From NCBI RefSeq assembly GCF_900105905.1, contig NZ_FNSV01000005.1, forward strand, positions 2,976,001 to 3,040,000: 64,000 nt of DNA, in the 5' to 3' direction. The stretch is from Rhodococcus koreensis (lineage in GTDB: Bacteria; Actinomycetota; Actinomycetes; Mycobacteriales; Mycobacteriaceae). The notes beneath the pieces are model-generated. The model was given only the letters and a program-made list of their open reading frames with translations. It was not told the DNA's origin and made no database searches. The translations under genes were made by a program, and so were the position numbers. Positions within the stretch are counted from its first letter, which is position 1. Each line of letters begins with the position of its first letter. This document shows, piece after piece, positions 8,469 to 17,554 of this stretch.

Positions 8469-8950
8469 AACTCGAAAGCCGTCGCGTCGACGAGGATCTC
8501 CCGCAACCAGGCGATGAACGCCGCATCCGCCAGACGCGGATTCCACACCATGTCGATCCGCAACGGCGAGACCGGCAGCGGGAACTCCTCGATACGGAGG
8601 TCCACCCGTTCCCGCATCGCGACAGCAACCCGGAATGTGTGCACCGCCACCCCGCCTGCCGACGCGACCATGTGCGGGATGAGCAGGTGGTCGGAGATCA
8701 ATTGCCCGATCCGGTAGTGCACGCCGTGCGCGTCCATCGCGGCGTACGGCGCCACCCGGTGCCGGGAGTCGTAGGTGACATGGGGCAGCGACGTGAGCAG
8801 ATCCAGTGCGGATACCCCGGGATCGCTGTCCGGATGGGCGATCACCACCCAGCGATTCTCGTACAGGCGCTCGCGCGGGTACGGCGATGTGAACGCCTCG
8901 GACAGGAGTACGACGTCCACGCCGTCGTCGGTGAAGTCGCTCGGTTGCGG
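8465..8950 (-). pseudogene. LysR-family regulator, C-terminal fragment
   Basis: About 160 residues resemble the C-terminal half of a LysR-type effector-binding domain (GVDVVLLSEAF, RWVVIAHPDSD, HMVASAGGVAVHTF). The N-terminal helix-turn-helix and first half of the sensor domain are missing: the frame meets a TGA at about 8955, where sequence similar to an IS607 element begins. An internal start at 8920 exists but would make a protein unable to bind DNA. The loss fits deletion at the edge of the mobile element. Confidence 0.7.
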
Positions 8951-9136
8951 CTCTCAACTGTTGACGTAATGTCTGATACCTCCTGTTCCTTCCTATTGCT
9001 ATCGAATCATGCACATCGGCAAGCCGGCGGCATACCTGAATAGTCGGTGGTGGGGGTCCGGAAGGCCGCGTCGGAGGGCCGGTTACCCTCTCGGCGTACA
9101 GGTTCCGGTCAGCAGTCGTCGATCGGGAGGATCTCG

Positions 9137-9382
9137 ATGTCTATCTGGGTCCACCTATCGGAGAGTGTTCCAGCAGAGAGTGCGGAAGCGTTGTACTGCC
9201 GGGTGTCCGGCTCGGCCGGTCGGGAATCCTCACTCGCCGATCAGCAGTGATGTGGCGGGATCGGTTGGCGCGGTTCTCCGGTGGCGTGGATCGAGCGTTA
9301 TCTGTCGGTGGTCGGCGTTAAGGTCGAGGTCCTGCGGGAACATGAGGACACGTCGCTGGTAGAGGAGCTGTTGGATGACTAA
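9137..9382 (+). pseudogene. IS607-type serine recombinase (TnpA), degenerate
   Basis: Fragments of a MerR-HTH/serine-recombinase protein can be read across frames: MSIWVHLSE (start of the DNA-binding domain), ALYCRVSGSAG (catalytic serine region of the resolvase fold) ending in LADQQ-stop at 9250, then DRLARFSGG, and in another frame YLSVVGVKVEVLREHEDTS to a stop at 9380-9382. The HTH core and most of the catalytic domain are deleted and at least two frame changes are needed, so no functional transposase is made here. Confidence 0.6.
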
Positions 9383-9409
9383 ATGGCACGGTGGGAGAGG
9401 GACTAGCTG

Positions 9410-11230
9410 ATGGCCGGTACCGGATACACTGCGCTGCGGCAGTTCTCGTTCACCACCCGCCCCCACCTGGCGGTCGACGACGCGACCGGTGAGCCGATCG
9501 GACTCGACGACCTCGACATTCGCGCCGGGTGGATGCTCGACCTGATCTCCGGTGCCGAAGCCGAGCTGATCTCGCGGCTGTGGCAACCGGTCACCTTCGA
9601 TGTCCTCGCGACCGGTCGTGACAGCCACGGCCGGGCACTACCGAAGCACGGGCATGTCGCGGCCGCCCGCCTCGGCTGGACCCCGCACTACCCGGACGGT
9701 GTCTACGCGCCCTCACGAGTCACCCGGGTGGTCACCGCACAAGCGATGGCGACGCTGCGGACCCTGACCTACCGGGATAACGCCATCGCGGCACTGTCGG
9801 CCCGATTCGATCCGGAAACCGGCCGTCTGAGCGCACCGAGTTGTGCCGCGGAGTATGTGCCGCCGGGTTTCGCGCGGGGAGTCCGTCGGCAACTGATCGC
9901 CCGCACCCGCCGGATCGACGACCCGGACTCGGGTGCAGCGCAGTCCACGCGTCTGCGGATCACCGACGTGCAAGCACCACCCCGAACCTCGGCGATGGCT
10001 CGGCTTTCCGCAGCGGATCGACAACTCGCCCACCTCACCGTCACCGACGCCGTCCTGACGTTGACCGTCACACTACCCACCGCTCCCGCCCCGGGAGGAC
10101 GCGCGCAGTGGCGACGCGTCCGGGTGATTGCCGCCATCCCACCGCACTTGCACGGGCGGCCGATCGCCGAGTGGCATCTCCCGACCCTTCACCTCGACCA
10201 CCGCGGTCTGCTATTGCGGTGCGCCGCCACCGAAGCGGTCCCCGCCGCCGATCTAACGGCCGGCACGGTCGCGGTAGGGGTGGACTGGTCCCCGTCCACA
10301 CTCGGTGCCGCCGCCATCACCGCCGACGGCCCGCAAGGGCTGATGTCGGACTATCGGGGCTGGACCTACGACGACCGAGGCCTCGGGACGAAACTGGCCC
10401 GCCTGCAATCCGAAGGTCAGCGGCTGCACCGCAAAGCTGCCCGCCTGCGCCGGCTCGCCGCGACCGCACCCCCCGAGGTCCGCGCCCAGCTGGAGGCGAA
10501 GATCGCCGTCCTAGACGGGCACCGCACCGCTGTCGGCGCCAAACGGGGAAAGATCAACCGGGAACTGGCGTTTCACTTCGGCCGCCAGGTCACCGACTAC
10601 GCCACCGCGGCGGGCGCGACGGTGATCGCGGTCGAAGACCTCACCACCCTCGAAACCCGCGGGCACGGGCGCGCCAACAACAATCGGGCCGCGCAATCGG
10701 CCCGCCGCAAAGCCGTCGACGCTCTCACGCACACCGCCGCCGGTGTCGGTGTGACGGTGGTGTCGGTACCGGCCCGCGGATCTTCCGCGTTGTGCCCGGG
10801 CTGCGACGAACCACTGACTCGCCCCGGCGGCTATCACTCGGCGTGGTGTGGGCAGTGCAAAGTCGGCGGAAATCGTGACCATGTGGCGGGCGTGAACCTG
10901 GCCAAGCGGGCATTGCTGGGACGCGGACAAGTCGTTCGGAAACGCGGGGGGAATCCGCAGATCCGGGTGGTCGAGCATGCGCCGGTGCGCCGATGCCGCG
11001 ACAAGATGTGTCCCACTCCGAGTAGGCCGCGGCATCGCCGGGTCCGTCGCAGTGGTCCCGCCGCGACACCCCGGGTGGGGGTGAACCAGACAAAGATTGT
11101 TCCTGCGCCACAAGCGTCGGTGTGGGACACGGTACAACCCGCAACACCGCAGGGTGTTACGGGTAGCCGTGAAGTACATCCATCTCCCACGCCAGCCACG
11201 TCAGTGGTAGGAAGTACGAGATCTATGTAG
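9410..11230 (+). CDS. tnpB: Large TnpB-family RNA-guided nuclease of IS607 type
   Basis: A 606-residue TnpB-like protein, longer than the usual ~400. The C-terminal RuvC-like nuclease keeps its acidic residues: Asp292 in GVDWSPSTLG, Glu409 in VIAVEDL and Asp490 in GNRDHVAGVN, with a zinc ribbon CPGC...CGQC between the last two. About 280 residues precede the first RuvC motif, and about 100 Arg/Pro-rich residues follow the last one. TnpB proteins cut DNA guided by an RNA from the element's 3' end; that RNA should overlap the end of this gene. The start ATG has GAGAGGG upstream. The recombinase gene before it is dead. Confidence 0.78.
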   Translation: MAGTGYTALRQFSFTTRPHLAVDDATGEPIGLDDLDIRAGWMLDLISGAEAELISRLWQPVTFDVLATGRDSHGRALPKHGHVAAARLGWTPHYPDGVYAPSRVTRVVTAQAMATLRTLTYRDNAIAALSARFDPETGRLSAPSCAAEYVPPGFARGVRRQLIARTRRIDDPDSGAAQSTRLRITDVQAPPRTSAMARLSAADRQLAHLTVTDAVLTLTVTLPTAPAPGGRAQWRRVRVIAAIPPHLHGRPIAEWHLPTLHLDHRGLLLRCAATEAVPAADLTAGTVAVGVDWSPSTLGAAAITADGPQGLMSDYRGWTYDDRGLGTKLARLQSEGQRLHRKAARLRRLAATAPPEVRAQLEAKIAVLDGHRTAVGAKRGKINRELAFHFGRQVTDYATAAGATVIAVEDLTTLETRGHGRANNNRAAQSARRKAVDALTHTAAGVGVTVVSVPARGSSALCPGCDEPLTRPGGYHSAWCGQCKVGGNRDHVAGVNLAKRALLGRGQVVRKRGGNPQIRVVEHAPVRRCRDKMCPTPSRPRHRRVRRSGPAATPRVGVNQTKIVPAPQASVWDTVQPATPQGVTGSREVHPSPTPATSVVGSTRSM

Positions 11231-11258
11231 ACGCTGAACGAAGTTGCGCACCACCAAC

Positions 11259-11820
11259 CGTAGAGTTCGCCGGCGATCGGGAAGTTCTCCGCGGTCCGCT
11301 GATTCATCGGACCGATGACTTCCATCGCGGCCTGCCCCCAGCGCAACATGTTGTCGCGCACCTCACCGGTGAAACCGATCAGGTCCGCGACGACCTCGAG
11401 CGGGAAGGCGCGCGCCAACGCATCGATGGCCTCGAACGATCCTCTGGCGACCAGGTCCACGACCAGCGCATCGGCCTTGGTGTGGATCTGATCCCGGAGT
11501 CCCCGCAGCGCCCGTGGAGAGAGGTTCTCGGAAAGAGTCGCGCGCAATTCTGTGTGGATCGGCGGGTCCGAGGCCAGCGATGTGCCCTGAAGCGCCTCGT
11601 TGACCACGGAATTGAAGCCGATCGTCCGGGACGAGAAGGTGCCCGGGTCGGCCAACGCGTCGCGGATGACGTCGTAGCGGGTCAGGGCATAGACGTCGTT
11701 GGCGGGCAGATGTACCACCGCGCCGAGATCGCGGAGTTCGGCGTACGTCGGATAGGGGTCTATCACGACCTCGTCGGCGAAGAGGTCCGTACCGCTACTC
11801 GCCGGAGTGCTTCTGTTCAT
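11259..11820 (-). pseudogene. Cytochrome P450, N-terminal fragment
   Basis: From the ATG at 11820 about 187 residues match the N-terminal half of bacterial class I P450s (DPYPTYAELRDLGAVVHLP, PGTFSSR, SDPPIHTELRATLSENLSPR). Similarity stops after AGELYGW, where the IS607-like element begins; the I-helix, ExxR and the heme-binding cysteine loop are absent. The frame runs on into the element and ends at 10834, giving a meaningless C-terminus. The gene probably belonged to the catabolic group to its left or right before the insertion and deletion. Confidence 0.78.
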
Positions 11821-12041
11821 GCCTCCAGTGAAGTGACTCCACTCACATAAATCCAACTCATATTAAGCATGTACGGACATGAACAAGATTGATGCTGTCC
11901 GCCCTGCGGTGCTCTCATTCGTGGTCGCGGCACACCGCGGACGCGGGATCCGGTTCGCACATTTGCTGCCACGTGTAGAAGCCGGGATGTCTTCGCCGTC
12001 GACTCACTCTGGCTCTACCTGAACAACCGCAACACCCAGGA
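11821..12041. other. Intergenic region between P450 remnant and CitE-like gene
   Basis: The A/T-rich part (11821-11880) is the former P450 promoter region. A 47-codon plus-strand frame (11879-12022) starts with ATG but has no ribosome-binding site and no recognisable product. No convincing terminator was seen. Confidence 0.3.
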
Positions 12042-12827
12042 CTACTGGGACTGGAGGATTCTGCGGGCCCGCTCGGCGACGGGCAGATCCACGAACTCGC
12101 CGTCCGGCAGCTGGACAGCGGCCCCGCCGGACTCCTCGAAGACGTTCACAACCCTTTGTGCCCAGGCGAGTTCGTCCTCGCTCGGGCTGAAGGCGGTGTG
12201 AATGATCGGCAGTTGGGAGGGGTGGATCGCAGATTTGCCGCCGAAGCCGAGAGAGCGGGCGTGTGCGGCTTCCCGGGCGAGTCCGTCGGTGTCCCGCAGG
12301 TGGGGGTAAACGCTGTCGATCGGGGGTGCGATTCCCGCAGCCCGGGAGGCGATGACCAGGTGCGATCGCACGTACTGGAGCGGGGTGTCCCCGTCGCCGA
12401 TGTCGAGGTCTTTCCGGAGGTCGATGCCGCCGAGGGCGAGATGTTCGACGCCGGGTTCGGCGGCGATCGCCAGGGCGTTGGCGACTCCCCTCGCGGTTTC
12501 GATCGCGCAGATCAGCGGCGTCCCCGGTGCCCGATCCCGCACCCACCGCACGTCGTCGACCGAGTCGACCTTCGGGATCCGGATGCCGTGAGCACGGTCG
12601 GCGACCGCGGCCAGGTCGTCGGCGGCTGGCGCGGTGCCGACGGCGTTGATGCGCACCCACGCGGGGTGGATGGTCAGAGTGTCGGCGACGCGAGCGCGGG
12701 CGGCGTCCTTGGACTCCGACGGGACCGCATCCTCGAGGTCGAGGATCACCGCGTCCGCACCGGCATCGAAGACCTTGCCGAGGAGTTTCTCTTTGTGCCC
12801 GGGCACGAAGAGGTAGCTGCGGGCCAT
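12042..12827 (-). CDS. CitE-like HpcH/HpaI-family CoA-ester lyase
   Basis: The 261-residue protein begins with the CitE-family signature RSYLFVPGHKEK and carries the (beta/alpha)8-barrel metal and substrate motifs DLEDAVP, RIPKVDS, AIETARGV and GFGGKSAIHPSQ. Family members cleave malyl-, citramalyl- or citryl-CoA-type esters to acetyl-CoA plus an oxoacid. The start ATG overlaps the stop of the upstream CoA-transferase gene by one base (TGATG), implying that the transferase makes the CoA ester that this lyase cleaves. A second CitE-like gene is at 15194-16021. Confidence 0.88.
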   Translation of the reverse strand: MARSYLFVPGHKEKLLGKVFDAGADAVILDLEDAVPSESKDAARARVADTLTIHPAWVRINAVGTAPAADDLAAVADRAHGIRIPKVDSVDDVRWVRDRAPGTPLICAIETARGVANALAIAAEPGVEHLALGGIDLRKDLDIGDGDTPLQYVRSHLVIASRAAGIAPPIDSVYPHLRDTDGLAREAAHARSLGFGGKSAIHPSQLPIIHTAFSPSEDELAWAQRVVNVFEESGGAAVQLPDGEFVDLPVAERARRILQSQ

Positions 12828-14068
12828 CAGATGACTCCCCTGTCCTGCAGAGCCTCGATGTTCAATCCGAGTGCGTCGCGGTAGATCTGCGTGTTGTCCT
12901 GTCCGAGTCGCCGTCCGGGAAACCGGATGGCGCCGGGGGTGCCCAGCATGCGCACCATGAGGTTCTGCATGGCGATGGGCCCGAGGTCCTCGTCGTCGAC
13001 AGTGGTGATCACGTCGCGGGCGCGGACGTGCGGGTCATTCATCAGTTGCTCGACGTCGTAGATGGGTGCGAGAGCGGCGCCGACGCGCTCGAACTCGGTG
13101 ACGACCTCGTCGAACGGGCGGGCGGCGATCCATTTCCCGACCGATTCGTCGAGGAGGTCGCCGTTGCGGCTGCGTTCCCCGGCGGAGGCGAACCACGGCT
13201 GTTCGACGAGGTCAGCTCGTCCGACCAGACGCATGACCCGTTCGGCGACGGAGGTGGCGCTGGCCGAGATCGCCACCCACCGGTCGTCCTTGGTGAGGTA
13301 CGTGTTGCGGGGGGCGTTGTTGGGCGAGCGGTTGCCTTGACGGCCGGCGATCGCGCCGAGCTGGTCGAAGGCGGTGGGGCCCGGGCCGAGGATGCCGACC
13401 AGGGGTTCGAGCAGCGAGAGGTCGATGACCTGCCCTTGCCCGTTTCCTTCGGGGCTGTTGCGGTGCAGCAGTGCCGTGACCACGCCGAAGGCGCCGGTGA
13501 TGCCGGCGACACCGTCGGCGAGACCGAACGGGGGCAGCGTCGGCGGTCCGTCCTCCTCACCGGTCTGGTGTGCGAATCCGCTCATCGCCTCGGCGAGGGT
13601 ACCGAAGGCGCGACGTTGGGCGTAGGGCCCGTCCTGCCCGAAGCCGGTGACCCGCAACGCGATCAAGCCTGGATTGAGCAGCATCAGCCGGTCGGGTCCG
13701 AGTCCCCACTTCTCCAGCACTCCGGGTCGGAAGTTCTCCACGAGCACATCGACGTCGACGACCAGATCCCGCAGGATCTGCTGGCCCTCGGGGGTGCCGA
13801 GGTCGAGGGTGATGCACTTCTTGTTGCGCGCAATGACTTTCCACCACAGTCCGTGGCCGTCCTTGTTCGCCCCATGAGATCGGGCGGGGTCGCCCGTCGG
13901 GTGCTCGACCTTGATCACCTCGGCTCCGAAGTCGCCGAGCAGCATCGCGGTGATCGGTGCGGCGTACACGGTGCTGATGTCGAGAACTCGAACTCCGTGC
14001 AGCGGGCCGCGGTTCGCCTCCCTCGGCGAACTCGCGGTCGGGGTGTCATCGTGTGGATTCACGCTCAT
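12827..14068 (-). CDS. CaiB/BaiF-family (class III) CoA transferase
   Basis: A 413-residue class III CoA transferase: N-terminal GVRVLDISTVYAAPITAMLL, the DFGAEVIKVE motif containing the region of the catalytic aspartate, and VDVLVENFRPGVLEKWGLG. Such enzymes move CoA between carboxylic acids (formyl-CoA, succinyl-CoA, mesaconyl-CoA/itaconyl-CoA type reactions). Coupled to a CitE-like lyase, and opposite a LysR gene, it likely activates a small di- or tricarboxylic acid for cleavage. The exact acid is not evident. Confidence 0.88.
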   Translation of the reverse strand: MSVNPHDDTPTASSPREANRGPLHGVRVLDISTVYAAPITAMLLGDFGAEVIKVEHPTGDPARSHGANKDGHGLWWKVIARNKKCITLDLGTPEGQQILRDLVVDVDVLVENFRPGVLEKWGLGPDRLMLLNPGLIALRVTGFGQDGPYAQRRAFGTLAEAMSGFAHQTGEEDGPPTLPPFGLADGVAGITGAFGVVTALLHRNSPEGNGQGQVIDLSLLEPLVGILGPGPTAFDQLGAIAGRQGNRSPNNAPRNTYLTKDDRWVAISASATSVAERVMRLVGRADLVEQPWFASAGERSRNGDLLDESVGKWIAARPFDEVVTEFERVGAALAPIYDVEQLMNDPHVRARDVITTVDDEDLGPIAMQNLMVRMLGTPGAIRFPGRRLGQDNTQIYRDALGLNIEALQDRGVI

Positions 14069-14214
14069 GGGCAGTCCTCGGCATTGTCGAGAGGCGATTG
14101 AAGCGGGACGGTGGTGATGGCGCCTGCGTGGAAGTCGGGCGGCACGTTTCCCGCGTGTGCGGACTCCAATCTGTCACTACCCCGAGTGAAGTACAATCGC
14201 GAGTATCTTGACTC

Positions 14215-14234
14215 CCTTTAAATTCTTCTAAAGG
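14215..14234. promoter_or_regulatory. Palindrome overlapping the LysR ribosome-binding site
   Basis: Perfect six-base arms CCTTTA and TAAAGG are separated by eight A/T-rich bases, three bases before the GTG start at 14238. The right arm is also the AAAGG that serves as ribosome-binding site. It lies in the shared region between the LysR gene and the CoA transferase-lyase operon. Either LysR binding (autorepression) or an RNA hairpin that hides the ribosome-binding site would fit. Confidence 0.45.
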
Positions 14235-14237
14235 CAG

Positions 14238-15167
14238 GTGGCCGACGTGCTCGACACGACGCGGATGTTCACGCTGTGCGAGGTCGCGAAGCACGGCTCC
14301 ATCACCGCGGCTGCGGCGGCGCTCGGGTACACCACTTCGGCGGTTTCGCAGCAGATCGCCAAGCTCGAGAAGGAGGCCGGGCAACCGCTGCTGGAACGGC
14401 ATGCCCGCGGCATCATGCTCACCGACGCCGGCCGCTCCATCGTCAAACACACCGAACGGATCCTCATCGAACTCGAGGCCGCGGACGCCGAACTCGCGGA
14501 GATCCAGGGACTACGTGCGGGAGAACTGGCGATCGGAACCTTCCCCACGGCCGGATCCTCGCTGCTGCCACTGGTGATCAAGGAATTCAAGACCCACCAC
14601 CCCGGCATCGACCTGCGCGTCCTCAGTGGACGATTCGCCCAGCTCGTCGATTCGCTTCGCCGCCGGGAGACGGAGCTGTCCCTGTTGTGGGACTACGAGT
14701 GGAACCGGATCGACGACCCACTGCTGACGTACCACCACCTGATGAATGATCCGACGCTGCTCCTGGTGTCGGAGAAACACCGCCTCGCCGACCGGGAGTC
14801 GATCAGGATCACCGAACTCCGCGACGAGTCGTGGGTGGTGCGCGCCGACGATCACCCGGTTGCCCACACACTCGAACGGCTCTGTCAGCAAGGCGGATTC
14901 ACGCCCCGGACAAGTTTCCTCGCCCACGACTACGGGGAGGTTCAGGCCATGGTGGGGGTCGAGTTGGGGGTGTCGATCGCGCCGCGGCTGGCCGTCCTCA
15001 ATCCCCGCCCCGACGTCCGGTCCATCCCGCTCGCCACCCGCTCGCCGCAGCGCCGGATCCTCGTCGCACACCTGACCGAGCGCCGGCTGAGCCCGGCCGC
15101 TCAAGCGGCCATCACGCTGTGCATGGCGGCAGCGCGGCGCCTCGAGGAAGGTTTCGCCGACACGTAG
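14238..15167 (+). CDS. LysR-family transcriptional regulator
   Basis: A 309-residue LysR-type regulator with an N-terminal winged helix (CEVAKHGSITAAAAALGY, SAVSQQIAKLE) and a two-lobed effector domain (RAGELAIGTFPTAGSSLLP onwards). It is divergent from the CoA transferase-CitE operon and convergent with the second CitE-like gene, and probably controls one or both in response to the dicarboxylate substrate. GTG 14238 is adopted; GTG 14247 would give the more usual N-terminus LDTTRMFTLC and is a real alternative. Confidence 0.87.
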   Translation: MADVLDTTRMFTLCEVAKHGSITAAAAALGYTTSAVSQQIAKLEKEAGQPLLERHARGIMLTDAGRSIVKHTERILIELEAADAELAEIQGLRAGELAIGTFPTAGSSLLPLVIKEFKTHHPGIDLRVLSGRFAQLVDSLRRRETELSLLWDYEWNRIDDPLLTYHHLMNDPTLLLVSEKHRLADRESIRITELRDESWVVRADDHPVAHTLERLCQQGGFTPRTSFLAHDYGEVQAMVGVELGVSIAPRLAVLNPRPDVRSIPLATRSPQRRILVAHLTERRLSPAAQAAITLCMAAARRLEEGFADT

Positions 15168-15193
15168 GCTCAGGTCGACACGATGATCGCCGG

Positions 15194-16021
15194 CTACGAG
15201 GGGCAGCTGGTGAAGGCGTCGGCGAGATGTGCGATCTTCTCGGCCCTACCGAGCCGCGGCAGGTCGCTGCCGTCCCGGATGACCCGACCGCGCGCATCGA
15301 AGTCGGCGAGAAATTCGCGCGCCCAGATGACGTCGGACGGTGCCGGGCTGATGGCCTCGTTGATCACGGGCAGCTGCCCGGTGTCCAGGCACAGTTTGCC
15401 GGTCAGACCGAGGGATACCGCGACCGCGGACTGCTCGCGCAGAACGGTGTGGCTGTTGCTGACAGTCGGTCCGTCGATCGGTCCCGGGAGGTCCCCGACC
15501 CGGCTCGCGACGACGAGCCGCGATCGCGGATAGACCATGGCGAGATCGTCCGCGCTGGTGCCGGTGTCGCGGCGGTAATCGCCGCTTCCGAAGGCGAGCC
15601 GGAAGGCGCCGCGGGCGCGGGCGATGGCGGGCGCTTCCTCGATGCCCACGGCCGATTCGACGAGGGCGAGGACCGGAACGGTGCCGCCCAGTCGATCGAA
15701 GGTGTCGGTGACGTGGCCGGCCGCCTCGGTCTTGGCGAGCATCACCCCGGCCAGTCCGGGAAGGCCCGCGAGGCGGTCGACGTCGTCCGACCAGTAGGGG
15801 GTGGTGTGATCGTTGATCCGGACCCAGGCCGAATGCTCCTCCAGCCACGTCGCGACGCCCTCGCGGGCGTGCGGTTTCCGTTTCGGGTCCACGGCGTCCT
15901 CGATGTCGAGGACGATCTGGTCCGCGGGAGATCGGCGGGCCTGCTCGAAGGTCTCGACGCGGGTCCCGTTCACCAGCAGCCACGAACGCGCGATCCCCGC
16001 GAGGTGCTGTGGCCGGGTCAC
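15194..16021 (-). CDS. Second CitE-like HpcH/HpaI-family CoA-ester lyase
   Basis: From GTG 16021 the product has 275 residues and shows the CitE fold: RSWLLVNGTRVETF, DIEDAVDPKRK, ALVESAVGIEEA, AFGSGDYRRDTG and the late GLTGKLCLDTGQLPVINEA. Compared with the gene at 12042 the last motif lacks the usual K-S/A-I-H-P histidine-proline pair (KLCLDTGQLP), so its reaction may differ. Start and stop overlap by four bases (GTGA) with the PrpF-like gene, so they are coupled. The frame stays open upstream to 16192 but only inside that gene. Confidence 0.85.
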   Translation of the reverse strand: MTRPQHLAGIARSWLLVNGTRVETFEQARRSPADQIVLDIEDAVDPKRKPHAREGVATWLEEHSAWVRINDHTTPYWSDDVDRLAGLPGLAGVMLAKTEAAGHVTDTFDRLGGTVPVLALVESAVGIEEAPAIARARGAFRLAFGSGDYRRDTGTSADDLAMVYPRSRLVVASRVGDLPGPIDGPTVSNSHTVLREQSAVAVSLGLTGKLCLDTGQLPVINEAISPAPSDVIWAREFLADFDARGRVIRDGSDLPRLGRAEKIAHLADAFTSCPS

Positions 16022-17151
16022 CGTGCGGATCCCGCCAGCACGGCGGCCGGGGAGGCGACGAACAGTTCGGCGGCCGCGATGCGCCGTGCCGCGCGGTGCA
16101 GTGAGACCGTCTCGATCACCCCGTCGGGGGAGGTGGTGAGGTCGATGTCGAGGACACCAGCGGCCGTTCCCAGTCGCAGCGAGCCGGGCCACCGCACCCG
16201 GGCGTTGTCGGCGACCACTCCCCCTTTCACCGTGGCGGCCGCGGCGACGGCGACGGCCGATGTCAGGCCGATCGCCGGATGCGGGGCGAGCATGGACAGC
16301 ATGCGGACCGAGACGTCGTAGTCCGCACCAGCGATGTCGATGCCCGCGCTGGTGCGATAGTCCCGCGGTGGGCCGATCACACCGACCTTCGGAATGGCAT
16401 GCGAGATGGGGTCACCAGGCTTGCTCAGTCCCATCCGCAGCGACGATTCGCGCCGCAAGGCCACGAGAACGGAGAGGTGGTCGGCGATCACCGAATTGTC
16501 CTCCGCCCCGCTCAAGCCCAGATCGGCGGCGTCGAACAACGCAGCCGGTGCCCCGGCAGCCACCATCGTGCCCCGGTAGCGGCAATCACCGAGCGTGATC
16601 GAATCGGACGCCGAGCCGGTGGGCAGGATCGCCGTGCCGGAGGCCAGGCCGGTGAAGGTCAGGGCGACCGGAACGCCGAGCGCACTGGTCCCCGGCACGG
16701 CGGCATCTCCCTCGGTGGGGATCACCCCGCCCGGGGTGGCGATCTCGGCGGTGAGGATCGCACCGGTGTTGGTGTTGCGCATCCGCACGATCGTCGTCGC
16801 ACTGTCGACCGCGACGAGTCCGGACTGCAGCGCATACAACCCGATCCCGGTGGCGCAGTTTCCGCAGTTGCTGCCCCACTCGACCCGGCGATCACCGATC
16901 GCGACCTGCGCGAACAGGTATTCGACGTCGATGCCCGGCTCGGCGGATCGGCGCACGATCGCGGCCTTGGATGTTGTCGAGCTGCCACCGCCCACGCCGT
17001 CGAGCTGACGGGGATCACCCGACCCGAAGGCCGAGGTGAGTATGGCGTCGAGCCCGCCCGCCTGCTCGACCAGAGGGTCGACATCAACCGCGTTGAAGAG
17101 CCAGCACTTGCTGGTGCCCCCTCGCATCCAGGTTCCACGGAGTGTGAACAC
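16018..17151 (-). CDS. PrpF-family isomerase/tautomerase (aconitate or oxalomesaconate type)
   Basis: A 377-residue protein of the PrpF family, related in fold to diaminopimelate epimerase. The hallmark RGTWMRGGTSK near the N-terminus, GVGGGSSTTSKAAIV and GSNCGNCATGIG with its catalytic cysteine are present. Characterised members isomerise 2-methylaconitate, aconitate or 4-oxalomesaconate by double-bond migration. GTG 17151 is chosen because family similarity begins there; an upstream in-frame start at 17274 adds unrelated residues. It precedes the coupled CitE-like gene and is divergent from the MatC-like carrier. Confidence 0.86.
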   Translation of the reverse strand: MFTLRGTWMRGGTSKCWLFNAVDVDPLVEQAGGLDAILTSAFGSGDPRQLDGVGGGSSTTSKAAIVRRSAEPGIDVEYLFAQVAIGDRRVEWGSNCGNCATGIGLYALQSGLVAVDSATTIVRMRNTNTGAILTAEIATPGGVIPTEGDAAVPGTSALGVPVALTFTGLASGTAILPTGSASDSITLGDCRYRGTMVAAGAPAALFDAADLGLSGAEDNSVIADHLSVLVALRRESSLRMGLSKPGDPISHAIPKVGVIGPPRDYRTSAGIDIAGADYDVSVRMLSMLAPHPAIGLTSAVAVAAAATVKGGVVADNARVRWPGSLRLGTAAGVLDIDLTTSPDGVIETVSLHRAARRIAAAELFVASPAAVLAGSAR

Positions 17152-17554
17152 CGCCCGGCCGCCTTTCGTTCGTGACGAAGTCTGAGGCACCGCCGAAGGC
17201 TCTGATCGGGGTAAGGGAACTGAATCTCCAGCGGTGACACCATCAACCCTGCGCCCCACCTGGGTGGAGCACAATTTCGAATATGAGGACGACCCTTAAG
17301 AGTGGCTTACATTGCTGGGTCGAGCGCCTTCGTAGGACGGCGCACCCACCCACCGGCGGCGCGGTGTGACCTCGGGCGCCACCGTTCGTCGAGGTCGACG
17401 ACCCACAGCGACGCCACCAGCACGACGATCACCTGGGCACGAAGCCGTCGGCATGACTTAAGCAGAACTGAACCCCCGGGTAGAAACGTGACATTGTTCT
17501 GAACATCTGTCGTCTCTAACGTGATGTAGGACATGATCGACGAGAGGATGTGAC
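17152..17554. other. Intergenic region between PrpF-like and MatC-like operons
   Basis: About 400 bases with no convincing gene. It should carry divergent promoters. A short palindrome TGTTC-T-GAACA lies at 17495-17505, sixty bases before the small frame at 17555, and a CTTAAG-containing A/T-rich patch lies near 17300. The palindrome is a candidate operator for a local regulator; nothing in the sequence shows which one. Confidence 0.35.

Larger units (their letters stand above)
8951..11258 (+). mobile_element. IS607-like element with dead recombinase and intact TnpB
   Basis: The segment holds remnants of an IS607-type serine recombinase followed by a large tnpB on the same strand, the standard IS607 gene order. 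It separates a 5'-truncated LysR gene from a 3'-truncated P450 gene, both on the minus strand. The edges are placed where each host gene loses its reading frame (about 8950 and about 11258), and are accurate to tens of bases. IS607 elements lack terminal inverted repeats and target duplications, so neither was used. A flank-spanning comparison with an empty site would settle the ends. Confidence 0.65.

Noticed and set aside
11879..12022. A 47-codon plus-strand frame before the CitE-like gene
   Set aside because: No ribosome-binding site, no recognisable product and no conservation evidence.
14831..16321. A 496-codon plus-strand frame across the LysR end and the second CitE-like gene
   Set aside because: It crosses two supported genes and has no family signal.
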